Assembly: GCA_017882715.1 (NCBI GenBank) | Contig: JADGOY010000013.1 | Span: 1 to 42,259 of the forward strand | From: Nakamurella sp. | GTDB lineage: Bacteria; Actinomycetota; Actinomycetes; Mycobacteriales; Nakamurellaceae | Direction: 5' to 3' | DNA length: 42,259 nt | Shown here: in pieces, positions 1-8,212 of the stretch | Layout of the letters: the number at the start of each line of letters is the position of its first letter | Position numbering within the stretch: the first letter of the stretch is position 1 | The notes under the pieces: generated by a model | Told to the model about the DNA's origin: nothing | What the model saw: the letters and a program-made list of their open reading frames with translations, nothing else | Database searches by the model: none | Translations under genes and position numbers: made by a program

Positions 1-10
1 TGAAACCGAT

Positions 11-150
11 TCGCTGATCAACTGCACGTCAACGGGTCCTCATGTCCGAATTGACGCGCTCTTGATCAGCGAGTCATTCGCGATCGGGGTTGTTGATCAG
101 CGATCAGCGAATTCTCAGAAATCGGGGAAATCCGCACTCTTGATCAGCGA
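11..150. repeat. TTGATCAGCGA repeat cluster
   Basis: Copies of TTGATCAGCGA lie at 62-72, 93-103 and 140-150. A shortened GATCAGCGA is at 102-110, and an inverted copy (TCGCTGATCAA) is at 11-21. The copies at 62 and 140 share extra flank (GCNCTC before, RT after), so they look like duplicated units and not chance TGATCA palindromes. They sit just downstream of the beta-glucosidase remnant. They could be operator sites of a lost sugar regulator or debris of a mobile element; the sequence does not decide. Confidence 0.6.
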
Positions 151-291
151 ATTGCCGATGATTCGTGTTTCCGAGGCCTGTCTTGCGCGATCGCTGCCGT
201 GATCAGTGTACCGCCGGAACGACGGCGCACTGCGCACTCGTCGGCATCGCGATCGGCCGGATCGGCAGGGCGCATCGGCGCATGGATGTCG

Positions 292-690
292 GCGCGTCGA
301 GCACTGAAGAGTACCCGCGAACATCGCCACCACCGACGGCATCGGCCACCGCAGCGAGATGCGTTTCCAGCTAAGCGATCCGCGCGGCGTGCCCGAAGGC
401 CGTGTGCAACAACAGTTCGCCCAGCGTCGTCCACGCAACGCCGCGATCGCCCAAGGTAGACAAGGCCGGCTCGGAGTGGGTCCGCCAAGCGCTCGGCCGT
501 GTCGCGGATCAGCCACCCGCGGTGTTCCATCAATTCCAGCGGCGGGTCCCAGTGGTAGAGCGAGACGATTCCTCCGGGGATCGCCGAGAAGATTGTCCGG
601 AATGGACGGCGTTCCACCGCCCAGCAAGGCACCGCCCTCGATCTGGTAGGCCGCGGTCGTCACGCCGAACTCGAAGCCGGGGCAGGAACC
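292..690 (-). pseudogene. Family 1 glycoside hydrolase (beta-glucosidase) remnant
   Basis: Pieces of a GH1 beta-glucosidase appear in order on the minus strand, but in different frames and with most of the roughly 450-residue enzyme missing. Near 680-600 is an N-terminal stretch with VTTAAYQIEGG and TPSIPDN. Near 575-490 is the middle barrel segment SLYHWDPPLE followed by GWLIRDTAERLADP. Near 455-375 another frame reads LGDRGVAWTTLGE, the region that normally carries the Asn-Glu acid/base pair, ending at a stop. Near 370-295 is a piece resembling the C-terminal end, HLAAVADAVGGGDVRGY. Both catalytic glutamates are absent. The order shows one ancestral gene broken by several deletions and frameshifts; no product is expected. 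Confidence 0.75.
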
Positions 691-701
691 TGCCCCGTCA
701 G

Positions 702-1271
702 TCAGTCTTCGGGGTGATGGACCTCGGTCAGTTCAGCGCCCCGCTCGCCGATCTGCGCCCAGGGTCCGTCGGTGCTCAGCACCGCGAAGGCGCCGGCCGA
801 GAAATGTCGGAGACGTTGTAGCGCATCGGGTTCCACACCCGCGGCTGCATCGTCGCCGTGATCGGCCGGCGGTTCTCCGGCCCCGGGTCGGTTCGACGAG
901 AGTCTCGCGGTGGTCGCCAGTTCGTAGGCGGTTGCCGGAATGCCCGGCGCGTGGCCGATGACCAGCAGCGTGCGGGCCGACGCCGGGGCTCGGCAGATGA
1001 CGTCGACGATGTCGTCGATGCCACCGCCGTACAGGTCGTCGACCAACTCGACGGGCGTGGTGATCCCGGTGAGTTCGAGTGTCTGGCGGGTGCGGGCCGC
1101 GGTCGAACACAGCACGGCGTCGACCGTGCTCACCCGCCCGCGGATCCACCTGCCGGCCGCGACCGCATCCCGGGAGCCGTGCGTGGTGAGCGGTCGATCG
1201 TGATCGCGATACCCGCCGGGATGGGCCGCCTCGGCGTGCCGCATCAAGATCAGCACTCGGGAATCTGGCAT
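702..1271 (-). CDS. SixA-like histidine phosphatase
   Basis: A 189-residue cytosolic protein of the histidine phosphatase superfamily. The phosphate-binding motif LMRHAEA with its catalytic His is at residues 10-16, followed by the second-half motif VIGHAPG. Arg and His in these motifs form the phosphohistidine pocket. Size and the compact single domain match the SixA branch, which removes phosphate from histidine-phosphorylated proteins; small-molecule substrates are also possible. The ATG at 1271 is preceded by GGAG six bases upstream. The gene runs away from the sigma factor gene and ends just before the beta-glucosidase remnant. An insertion of about 20 residues follows the second His motif (rich in Gly, Asp and Ala). 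Confidence 0.85.
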   Translation of the reverse strand: MPDSRVLILMRHAEAAHPGGYRDHDRPLTTHGSRDAVAAGRWIRGRVSTVDAVLCSTAARTRQTLELTGITTPVELVDDLYGGGIDDIVDVICRAPASARTLLVIGHAPGIPATAYELATTARLSSNRPGAGEPPADHGDDAAAGVEPDALQRLRHFSAGAFAVLSTDGPWAQIGERGAELTEVHHPED

Positions 1272-1565
1272 GAGCGGCTCCGGTGCGCTGGGCTGGCGAC
1301 ATTGGTCTGCCGATCATGCCCCGATAGGTCGGTCGCCGCAGGCGAGGCCGCGCGGACATCCGCTGGTTGGCCGGTTGGCGACTTGTCCCGAACGTCGGAA
1401 ACGTGTCCCAGTGCCCGATCTCGCCGTTGGCAGTCACCAACGCCGGAGGAGCGCGGTCGGCAAGAAATCACCAGTCGACGGTTGAAACCGACTCCGCATC
1501 GTGGTGTTATGGAGATCTGGTCCAGACAAGGCGCCAGGAAAAGTCCTGAATCCCAGGAGTATCCT

Positions 1566-2393
1566 GTGCCCCCTGACGACTTCATCGACGGCTCGACTCT
1601 CCAGCTCGCCCGTCCCCAGTCAGCATCGCCCACCATCTCGTCCGCACCTCCCCGTGATCGCGCCATCCGGATGCGGGAGATGCTCGATGCCATCACCACC
1701 TGCGACGATCCCGCCGAACAGCAACGGCGGCGCGGATCGGTGATCATGGAATACCTCCCGGTCGCGCGCTCGATCGCGGGCCGCTACGCGGGTCGCGGGA
1801 TCGAGCGTGCGGACCTCGACCAGCTCGCGTTCCTCGGCCTGGTCAAGGCCGTCAGGCGTTGGCTGCCCGACCGCAGCGAGGACTTCCTGCAGTTCGCGGT
1901 ACCGACGATCGTCGGCGAGATCAAGCGCCACTTCCGTGATCAGTCGTGGCTCGTCCGGCCGCCGCGGCGGATCCAGGAGCTCCGTGCGGCGATCAACGAA
2001 TCCGAGCAGAGCCACTGGCAGCGTCACGGTGCCCGGCCGACCGACGCCGAACTGGCCGAGCTCACCGGCGCGACCGTCGGGGAGGTTTCCGAGGCGCGCG
2101 CAGCCACCCTGGTATGCCGGCCGCCGTCACTGGACGAAGAGCATGGCGCGGGCTGGGCGATGGCGCAGGGCTGCGGCGAACGCGACGCCGAACTCGACCG
2201 GGTCGAGGACCGAATTGCGGTGCAACGCCTGCTCGCGACATTGAGCGACAGGGAGCGCCAGGTCGTCGAGATGCGGTTCGGTAACGGCTGGTCTCAGTCC
2301 CGCATCGGTTCGGAAATCGGCGTCAGTCAGATGCAGGTGTCTCGCTGGTTGCGGGCCATCGGGCAGAAACTGCGGGACTCCTGGGAGGTCTGA
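1566..2393 (+). CDS. RNA polymerase sigma factor, SigB/SigF type
   Basis: A 275-residue group 3 sigma factor. Region 2 is MEYLPVARSIAGRY through DLDQLAFLGLVKAV and VPTIVGEIKRHFRD. Region 3 follows (RRIQELRAAI), and region 4 is LSDRERQVVEMRF with the helix-turn-helix SQSRIGSEIGVSQMQVSRWL. The VGEIKRHFRD signature is typical of stress and sporulation sigma factors of the SigB/SigF/WhiG group. The reading frame is open far upstream, but AGGAG at 1555-1559 sits six bases before the GTG at 1566, which I take as the start; an ATG at 1509 is the alternative. Such factors are usually held by an RsbW-type anti-sigma kinase in the same operon. None is visible here, so control must come from elsewhere. 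Confidence 0.9.
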   Translation: MPPDDFIDGSTLQLARPQSASPTISSAPPRDRAIRMREMLDAITTCDDPAEQQRRRGSVIMEYLPVARSIAGRYAGRGIERADLDQLAFLGLVKAVRRWLPDRSEDFLQFAVPTIVGEIKRHFRDQSWLVRPPRRIQELRAAINESEQSHWQRHGARPTDAELAELTGATVGEVSEARAATLVCRPPSLDEEHGAGWAMAQGCGERDAELDRVEDRIAVQRLLATLSDRERQVVEMRFGNGWSQSRIGSEIGVSQMQVSRWLRAIGQKLRDSWEV

Positions 2394-2489
2394 CACACCG
2401 GCTGACAACGCGCCTCGCCGTCGCTCACGGCCAGTGGCGGGGCGCAGTGCCAGGTCACGGCACGGACATCCGGAGTGCGGGCGCTCCCG

Positions 2490-3344
2490 TCACCCCGCTG
2501 CGACGGGGGGTTTCTCGTCCGACGCGCCCCCGTCGTCGGTTCCGCCGCCGTGAGCGGCTGCGGTTGTGGTCGCACCGGCAATGGCCCGGCCCGGGGCCGC
2601 AGCTCCGTCCGATGTGACCGCCTCACCGTCGATGGTGAGTTCCGCCCGATCCGCGTCGGGTAGCGCGCCGGTACGGATCAGGGTGCTCGCGATGTCGTGC
2701 AGCTTGATGTTGTGTTGCTGCGAATACCTTCGGAGCACCGCGAACGACTTCTCCGGCGTCAATCCGAACCGCTCCATCAGGATGCCCTGGGCCTGGCCGA
2801 TGAGGTGCCGGGAGTCGATCGCCCGCCACAGGTCCTGTTCGGCTCGAAATCGAGCCAGTGCCACCGAGGCGTGCGCCGCGACCACCCGGGCGATCTCGAC
2901 CTCGTCCTCGGCGAAGTCGTCGCGCGAGGGGTAATACAGATTCAAGGCGCCGAGCACACGGCGGTCGGTGAACAGATTCAGGCTCAGCACGCTGCGCAGC
3001 CCGAGCTGCGCGACCGCGGGACCCCAGCGCGGCCAGCGCGGGTCGGTCGCGGTGTCCACGATCAAGTAGGCGCCACCCTGTTCCGCGGCGCGCAGGCATG
3101 GTCCCTCGCTCAGCTGGTACTGCAGCTCGTCCGCCTTCTCCACCAGCGAATCCGAGCTTGCTGCGGTCTCTACCAGCCCATCTGCCCGCACGAGTGTCAC
3201 GCTGGCGCGCTCACAGCCGCAGCTGGCGATCGCCAGGTCGACCACGGACTGCAGCGCCTTGCGGACATCGGGATTGTCTGCGACCCGCCGCGCGGCCTCG
3301 GCCAACGTCGAATCGGACACGGCACCGGCGTCCGGCATCGTCAT
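2490..3344 (-). CDS. GAF-ANTAR transcription antitermination regulator
   Basis: A 284-residue protein. An N-terminal GAF sensor (about 25-165) contains the usual QYQLSEGPCLRAAEQ and DPRWPRWG stretches. An ANTAR RNA-binding domain (about 175-235) follows, with AIDSRHLIGQAQGILMERFG and the three-helix continuation. ANTAR domains bind paired hexaloop RNA hairpins to prevent termination. The GAF ligand is unknown. A tail of about 45 Ala/Gly/Pro-rich residues follows the ANTAR domain and looks disordered. The ATG at 3344 has GGAGG six bases upstream. It is convergent with the sigma factor gene. Two further GAF-ANTAR genes lie at 14.1-15.6 kb. Confidence 0.9.
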   Translation of the reverse strand: MTMPDAGAVSDSTLAEAARRVADNPDVRKALQSVVDLAIASCGCERASVTLVRADGLVETAASSDSLVEKADELQYQLSEGPCLRAAEQGGAYLIVDTATDPRWPRWGPAVAQLGLRSVLSLNLFTDRRVLGALNLYYPSRDDFAEDEVEIARVVAAHASVALARFRAEQDLWRAIDSRHLIGQAQGILMERFGLTPEKSFAVLRRYSQQHNIKLHDIASTLIRTGALPDADRAELTIDGEAVTSDGAAAPGRAIAGATTTAAAHGGGTDDGGASDEKPPVAAG

Positions 3345-3543
3345 GGCCTACCTCCGTCAGCGAAACCCCCGCTCCATCATGCCCGCCTGCGGAGCGTGCA
3401 AACGCCCACCCGGCACTCCGCCAGACGATACGAGCCAGTGCCCGGCGGCGGGAGTTGACATCAGATGGAGTTGACGCCGGCGGGACGTGACAGCAGTTGA
3501 CAGCAACGGTCCGACCGCGGGAGCGTGGACCGGCACGTATGAA

Positions 3544-3557
3544 CACATGCGCATGTG
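3544..3557. promoter_or_regulatory. Perfect 14-bp palindrome, likely metal-sensor operator
   Basis: CACATGCGCATGTG is a perfect palindrome 48 bases before the start of the ArsR/SmtB-family gene, inside a relatively AT-rich stretch (GTATGAACACATGCGCATG). ArsR/SmtB repressors bind imperfect 12-2-12 dyads overlapping their own promoters, so this is the natural candidate operator for the sensor and exporter pair. Confidence 0.6.
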
Positions 3558-3604
3558 ATCGAGTATGAGATGGGGATACCCCTGCACCGTCGAGGAGCAG
3601 TCCG

Positions 3605-3994
3605 GTGATGACGTCGTCAGGCAACGCTGGTGCGGTGGCGCAGCGCGCCGCCGAACACGTCGCGCTCCCTGCCCGCGCGATGATGCACTCCGGCGTCGAA
3701 GATGTGGCCGCAATGTTCAAGCTGCTGGGCGATCCGACCCGGTGCCGGATTCTGTACGCCCTGCTCGAGACGCAGGAGTTGTGCGTGCAAGACATCTCGG
3801 CGGCCACCGGCGCCTCGCAGACCTCGGTGTCGGCCGCGCTCAGACTGCTGCGGACGGCGAGGGTCGTCGCCGGGCGTCGTGACGGGCGGATGGTGCACTA
3901 CCGGATCGCCGACGGTCACGTGCGGATGGTGCTCGACATGTCGTGGGAGCACGCGGGTCACACCGGGCATGCCGTGCGGCAGGCCACCCGATGA
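3605..3994 (+). CDS. ArsR/SmtB-family zinc-type metal sensor repressor
   Basis: A 129-residue winged-helix repressor. The core MFKLLGDPTRCRILYALLE leads to LCVQDISAATGASQTSVSAAL, the recognition helix region. At the C-terminus Asp103, His105, His116 and His119 reproduce the DxH-x10-HxxH spacing of the alpha-5 zinc site of CzrA/SmtB. I infer a Zn(II) (or Co/Ni) sensor rather than an arsenic sensor. The GTG start at 3605 has AGGAG seven bases upstream; the ATG at 3608 is an alternative. The stop overlaps the next gene's start (ATGA), so repressor and cation exporter are translationally coupled, and metal binding should release the palindrome at 3544. Confidence 0.88.
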   Translation: MMTSSGNAGAVAQRAAEHVALPARAMMHSGVEDVAAMFKLLGDPTRCRILYALLETQELCVQDISAATGASQTSVSAALRLLRTARVVAGRRDGRMVHYRIADGHVRMVLDMSWEHAGHTGHAVRQATR

Positions 3995-4971
3995 TCGGTC
4001 ACCAGCATGGTCGCGGGTCGGGCCACGGTCACCGTCATGAGGACCGCGACGAGCACCACCCGGCCGCGGACCCGTCCACATCGTCCGACCCGTCCTCGGC
4101 GGCCGGTCGCTTCCGGGGACGCCTGGCGATCACCTTCGGTCTGACGGCGGCGTTCTTCGCTCTCGAGCTCGCGGTCGGCCTGCTGGCCGGGTCGCTGGCG
4201 CTGGTGGCCGATGCCGGGCACATGGCCACCGACATCGTCGCGCTCGGCGCCTCGCTGATCGCCACGCACGTGGCCGGCCGCCCGGACGGAACCGGCCGGC
4301 GCACCTACGGCCGTTATCGCGCAGAGGTGTTCGCAGCCGGTCTCGCGGTGCTGCTGATGTTCGGCGTCGGGGTGTTCATCGTGGTCGAGGCCATCGATCG
4401 GGTCAGCACCGACCCGCAGGTGGCGTCGACCCCGATGCTCGTCGTCGGGCTGATCGGTCTTGCGGTCAACGGTGTCGGGCTGGTCCTGCTCAAGGCGGGC
4501 TCCCGGGAGTCGATCAATATCCGCGGTGCGTATCTCGAGGTGCTCGGGGACGCCGCCGGGTCGGTGGGCGTGCTGATTGCCGCGCTGCTCATCCGATGGA
4601 CCAGGTCGTCGATCTGGGACGTCGTCGTTGCACTGATCATCGGGGTGTTCGTGCTGGTCCGGGCGATCGGTCTGGGTCGGTCGGTGCTCCGGGTGCTCGG
4701 TCAGCACACGCCGGAGGGCATCGATCCGGCGGACGTGGAGGCCGATCTGGCCGCGGTGCCCGGGGTGATCGAGGTGCACGACCTGCACCTGTGGGCCCTG
4801 ACGTCTGGGATGAACGTGGCGACGGCGCACCTGGTCTCGTCACCCGAGGCGGACAACCATGCGGTGCTGGACGCCGCCGGTGAAGTGCTGGGTCGGGTAC
4901 ACCGAATCGACCACGCCACCTTGCAGGTGGAGCCCGCCGATCACAGCCGCTGCGGGGAAACCGGCTGGTAA
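3991..4971 (+). CDS. Cation diffusion facilitator (CDF) metal exporter
   Basis: A 326-residue inner-membrane antiporter of the CDF/CzcD family, expected to export Zn(II) or similar ions in exchange for protons. It has a His-rich cytosolic N-terminus (residues 4-23), six membrane segments between about 45 and 245, and a C-terminal cytoplasmic domain with IEVHDLHLWAL. TM2 carries the site A half HMATD (His77, Asp81). In TM5 the expected HxxxD is ExxxD (Glu183, Asp187 in YLEVLGDAAGS), so one His ligand is replaced by Glu. The ATG at 3991 overlaps the repressor stop codon. A longer frame is open upstream, but the overlap decides the start. Confidence 0.9.
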   Translation: MIGHQHGRGSGHGHRHEDRDEHHPAADPSTSSDPSSAAGRFRGRLAITFGLTAAFFALELAVGLLAGSLALVADAGHMATDIVALGASLIATHVAGRPDGTGRRTYGRYRAEVFAAGLAVLLMFGVGVFIVVEAIDRVSTDPQVASTPMLVVGLIGLAVNGVGLVLLKAGSRESINIRGAYLEVLGDAAGSVGVLIAALLIRWTRSSIWDVVVALIIGVFVLVRAIGLGRSVLRVLGQHTPEGIDPADVEADLAAVPGVIEVHDLHLWALTSGMNVATAHLVSSPEADNHAVLDAAGEVLGRVHRIDHATLQVEPADHSRCGETGW

Positions 4972-4985
4972 GCCGCCGGCCGCCG

Positions 4986-5003
4986 GCCTGCATCGCGGCA
5001 GGC
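4986..5003. terminator. Weak hairpin between convergent genes
   Basis: GCCTGC-ATCGCG-GCAGGC forms a six-base-pair stem in the short gap between the CDF exporter and the convergent potassium channel gene. No U-tract follows. It may act as a bidirectional terminator, but the stem is short. Confidence 0.35.
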
Positions 5004-5007
5004 AGGT

Positions 5008-6087
5008 TCAGGCGTTCCGATCGCGGGGCCGCCCGGTCCGGGAAACCGCGCTGGACGGGTCGGGGTTGTCCGCATTCGCCCTGATCACCACGATCTTGTC
5101 GCCGGGCTGGAAGACCTTGACCCCGCCGGAGTCGAACCGGTGCGAGACGCCGTTGCGGATGACGGTGAGCACGATCTCGCCGCGGGCCGTCAGCCTGGCG
5201 GGTGAGAGCCCGACGTCCTCGGGACGGACCTCCCGTTCGGAGATCTGCAGGCCGGCGACGGGTTCGAGCAGGTCCTCGATGAGTTCACCGGCGTTCGGAG
5301 CGATGATCGACAGGCCGAGCAGCCGGCCCGCCGATTCCGCGGTGGGGATGACGACATCGGCGCCGCCCTGACGCAACACCCCGATGTTCTGCTCCTCCCG
5401 GGCCGCAGCGGCGATCGTCGCGTTCGGGGCCAACCGGCGGGCGGTGAGCGTCACCAGCACGCTGGTGTCGTCGCGGTCGGCGGCGACGATCACCCGATGA
5501 GCGCTGGGCACGGCTGCCTGCCGCAGCACCTCCTCGCGCCGGGCGTCACCGAGCACGCCGACGCAGCCGTCGGAGGTGGCCGCCTTGATGTTGGCGCCGT
5601 TGGTGTCGACCACCACGATGTTCTCCGACGGGTAGCCCTGGTCGATCAGTGCCCGTACCGCGGAGCGGCCCTTCATGCCGTAGCCGATGACCACCGTGTG
5701 CTTCTTCACGCGCTTCCTCCACCGGGTGGCACGGAATTGCTGCCGGCTGCGTTCGGTCAGCACCTCGATCGTGGTCCCGACCAGCACGATCAGGAAAATG
5801 AATCGCAGCGGGGTGATCAGCAGGATGTTGGTGATCCGAGCCGACTCGGTGATCGGGGTGATGTCCCCGTATCCGGTGGTCGACAGGGTGACGGTGGCGT
5901 AGTAGAGCGCAGAGACCCAGGTCTGGATCGTCCCGTTGAGATCGCGATACTCGTCACGCTCGAGATAGACGACCGTCGTGGTGACGACGATGCACATGAC
6001 CGCGATGAAGATCCGGAAGGCGATGGCGCGGATCGGCCCGTGTCGTTTCTCCGGGAGCGCGAGGCGCGCTGGGCTCTCGTTCGCCAC
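5008..6087 (-). CDS. Two-TM potassium channel with RCK (TrkA-N/TrkA-C) domains
   Basis: A 359-residue channel subunit. TM1 is about residues 20-43. A pore helix leads to the potassium filter TTGYGD (70-75), and TM2 is about 85-110. A cytoplasmic RCK domain begins near 130 with the Rossmann motif VVIGYGMKGRSAV, and a TrkA-C-like lobe follows (about 270-345). This is the MthK/Kch-like architecture, in which ligand or nucleotide binding to the RCK ring gates K+ flow. The start is a GTG at 6087. It has no obvious operon partner and lies opposite the exporter gene. Confidence 0.9.
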   Translation of the reverse strand: MANESPARLALPEKRHGPIRAIAFRIFIAVMCIVVTTTVVYLERDEYRDLNGTIQTWVSALYYATVTLSTTGYGDITPITESARITNILLITPLRFIFLIVLVGTTIEVLTERSRQQFRATRWRKRVKKHTVVIGYGMKGRSAVRALIDQGYPSENIVVVDTNGANIKAATSDGCVGVLGDARREEVLRQAAVPSAHRVIVAADRDDTSVLVTLTARRLAPNATIAAAAREEQNIGVLRQGGADVVIPTAESAGRLLGLSIIAPNAGELIEDLLEPVAGLQISEREVRPEDVGLSPARLTARGEIVLTVIRNGVSHRFDSGGVKVFQPGDKIVVIRANADNPDPSSAVSRTGRPRDRNA

Positions 6088-6290
6088 AAGGCGGCACCCT
6101 ACGCGGGCGCAGGGCGCTGACGGCGCGGCGCCCCGAGAGGCCCGCCGTACCTCCGATTGCCGAGCGTGCCTTCTCGGCGCGGATCAACTTCGCGGGCGCG
6201 CGTCAACGTTTCGTTCTTGGGACCGGTGGGGCTCGAGTGAACGACTTCATCCGCGCGGGGGTGGGCCGGGCCCGGCGCGATGTCCGAGCG

Positions 6291-7205
6291 TCAGCTGCCT
6301 GGCCGCTCCCTGTCCGCCAGGAACGCCTCGAACTGGGCGCCCAGTTCGTCCGCGGTGGGCAGCGGAGCCGACTGGGCGAGCAGACCGCGTCCGCTGGCCG
6401 ACACGAAGGCGTCGTACTGCTGCTCGAGTGCGCTCACGATCTCGGAGACCTCGGTGCTCTCGGCCATTTGCTCGGCCAGCTGGGTGCGCACCGTCGCCGC
6501 GGCCTCGTCCAAGCCGGACGTCGGCAGCAGCAGTCCGGTCGCATCCGCCGTCGCCTGGATCAATGTGCGTGCGGTCTCCGGGTACTCGGATCGAGCGATG
6601 TAGTGCGGGACGTGGGCGGCAAAGCCGATCGTGTCCCGCCCGGTCTGGCCGAACCGGTACTCCAGCAGACCAACCGCATGCCCTGGCACCTGAACCGTGC
6701 CCAGCCAGTCCTCCTGCTCGGGCAGCAGACCGGCCCGGGTGGCGTGGCTGGACATGCCCGTCGGCCGGGTGTGCGGCACCGCCATCGGAATGGCCATCAA
6801 GCCAACGGTCAGCCTGACCTCGAACCGATCGGCGACCTGGCCGACCGCAGCGACGAAGCGTTCCCACTGGGAGTCCGGCTCCGGACCGGACAGCAGCAGG
6901 AATGACGTCCCATCGGAATCGGTCAGCTGGTGGATGAGCAGCTCGGGTGCCTGATAGTCGGTGAACGCGTTGGCCTGGTAGGTCAGGATGGGTCGCCGGG
7001 CCCGGTAGTCGATCAGCTGGTCGACGTCGAAGGTGACCAGCACGGTGTGCTCCAGGCTGGACAGCAGCTGGTTCACGGCGAGCCGCACCCCGGACCCCGC
7101 GTCGATGTAGCCGTCCAGGGCCACGATCAGCACCGGCTCGCGCAGGTGATCGATCTGCGGCTGTTCCAGGTGCAGCTCGTACAGCTCGCCCGGGTCCGCG
7201 GTCAT
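6291..7205 (-). CDS. PAC2 family protein
   Basis: A 304-residue protein of the PAC2 (proteasome-assembly-chaperone 2-like) family, common in actinobacteria. The N-terminal motif VLIVALDGYIDAGSG and the following nucleoside-phosphorylase-like fold (LTYQANAFTDYQAPEL, FLLLSGPEPDSQW, VGLMAIPMAVPHTRP) are typical. The C-terminal 60 residues are helical and Glu/Ala-rich. Its biochemical role in bacteria is not settled; a link to proteasome or ATP-grasp enzymes has been suggested for relatives. The ATG at 7205 is weakly preceded by AGGACGG. It lies about 100 bases downstream of purU on the same strand. Confidence 0.85.
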   Translation of the reverse strand: MTADPGELYELHLEQPQIDHLREPVLIVALDGYIDAGSGVRLAVNQLLSSLEHTVLVTFDVDQLIDYRARRPILTYQANAFTDYQAPELLIHQLTDSDGTSFLLLSGPEPDSQWERFVAAVGQVADRFEVRLTVGLMAIPMAVPHTRPTGMSSHATRAGLLPEQEDWLGTVQVPGHAVGLLEYRFGQTGRDTIGFAAHVPHYIARSEYPETARTLIQATADATGLLLPTSGLDEAAATVRTQLAEQMAESTEVSEIVSALEQQYDAFVSASGRGLLAQSAPLPTADELGAQFEAFLADRERPGS

Positions 7206-7305
7206 GGTGTCCGTCCTGGTCTGTCGGTCTTTCTTCCTCGTGACACCATCGTCACCCGGTACTTGCTCACAGGCAACGCGGGAGGGGCGGTTGTCATTCC
7301 CGCTC

Positions 7306-8175
7306 TCAGCTGAACACGATGGTCCGCGCGCCGTCCTGCAACACCCGATTCTGCAGGTGATAGGTCAATCCGCGGGCCAGCACCGCCTTCTCGATGTCCC
7401 GGCCCCGGCGCACCATGTCGGAGGGGGAGTCGCCGTGATCGACCCTGATCACGTCCTGGTCGATGATCGGCCCGGCGTCCAATTCGGCGCTGACGTAGTG
7501 GCAGGTCGCGCCGATGATCTTGACGCCGCGGGCGTAGGCCTGGTGATACGGGCGGGCACCGCGGAACGAGGGCAGGAACCCGTGGTGGATGTTGATCAGG
7601 CGCCCCGCCCACGCGTCGCACAGCTGCGCCGGGATCACCTGCATGTAACGTGCCAGCACGATCGCGTCCGGCGCATGGGCGTCGACCTCCCGGCGGATCC
7701 GCTCGAACGCGGTCGCCTTGCCCACCTCGTCCCTGGGCACCGGGATGTGCCGGAACGGCAACCCGAACAACCTCGCCACCGGCTCGAGCTCGACGTGATT
7801 GCCGATGACGACCGCGACGTCCGCGGCCAGCTCGCCGGAATGCCAGCGGGCCAGCAGTTCGTACAGGCAGTGGCCCTCCCTGGACACCAGCAGCACCACG
7901 GTCTTGCGATCGGCGCTGTCGGCGACCTGCCAGTGGTCCGCGGCGAGCTCGCCGGCCACTTCAGCGAACTGGCGGCGCAGTTCGTCGATGCCGAACCCGA
8001 CGGAATCGGCGCGGATCTCCTGCCGGGTGAAGAACCGGCCGGATTCGTCGTCCGAGTGGTACGCGGCCTCGGTGATCCAGCCGCCGATATCGGCCAGGAA
8101 GGTGGTGATCCGGGCGACGATGCCGGTGCGGTCGGGACAGCTCAGGGTCAGCACGAAACGCCGGTCGTCGCCCAC
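7306..8175 (-). CDS. purU: Formyltetrahydrofolate deformylase
   Basis: A 289-residue enzyme that hydrolyses 10-formyltetrahydrofolate to formate and tetrahydrofolate, balancing the one-carbon pool and supplying formate for purine synthesis. An N-terminal ACT domain (about 5-85, beginning FVLTLSCPDRTGIVA) is followed by the formyltransferase fold. INIHHGFLPSFRGARPY carries the catalytic Asn and His, and the later VSAELDAGPIIDQD carries the Asp. Length matches the family. The start is taken as the GTG at 8175. It is followed by the PAC2 gene on the same strand. Confidence 0.95.
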   Translation of the reverse strand: MGDDRRFVLTLSCPDRTGIVARITTFLADIGGWITEAAYHSDDESGRFFTRQEIRADSVGFGIDELRRQFAEVAGELAADHWQVADSADRKTVVLLVSREGHCLYELLARWHSGELAADVAVVIGNHVELEPVARLFGLPFRHIPVPRDEVGKATAFERIRREVDAHAPDAIVLARYMQVIPAQLCDAWAGRLINIHHGFLPSFRGARPYHQAYARGVKIIGATCHYVSAELDAGPIIDQDVIRVDHGDSPSDMVRRGRDIEKAVLARGLTYHLQNRVLQDGARTIVFS

Positions 8176-8212
8176 GGTGCATCATCGTGTCACGCCCCGG
8201 CGTCGGCTCCGA

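Noticed and set aside
858-1565. Long N-terminal extension of the sigma factor
   Set aside because: It overlaps the SixA-like gene on the other strand, has no family similarity, and AGGAG before GTG 1566 gives a normal-length sigma factor.
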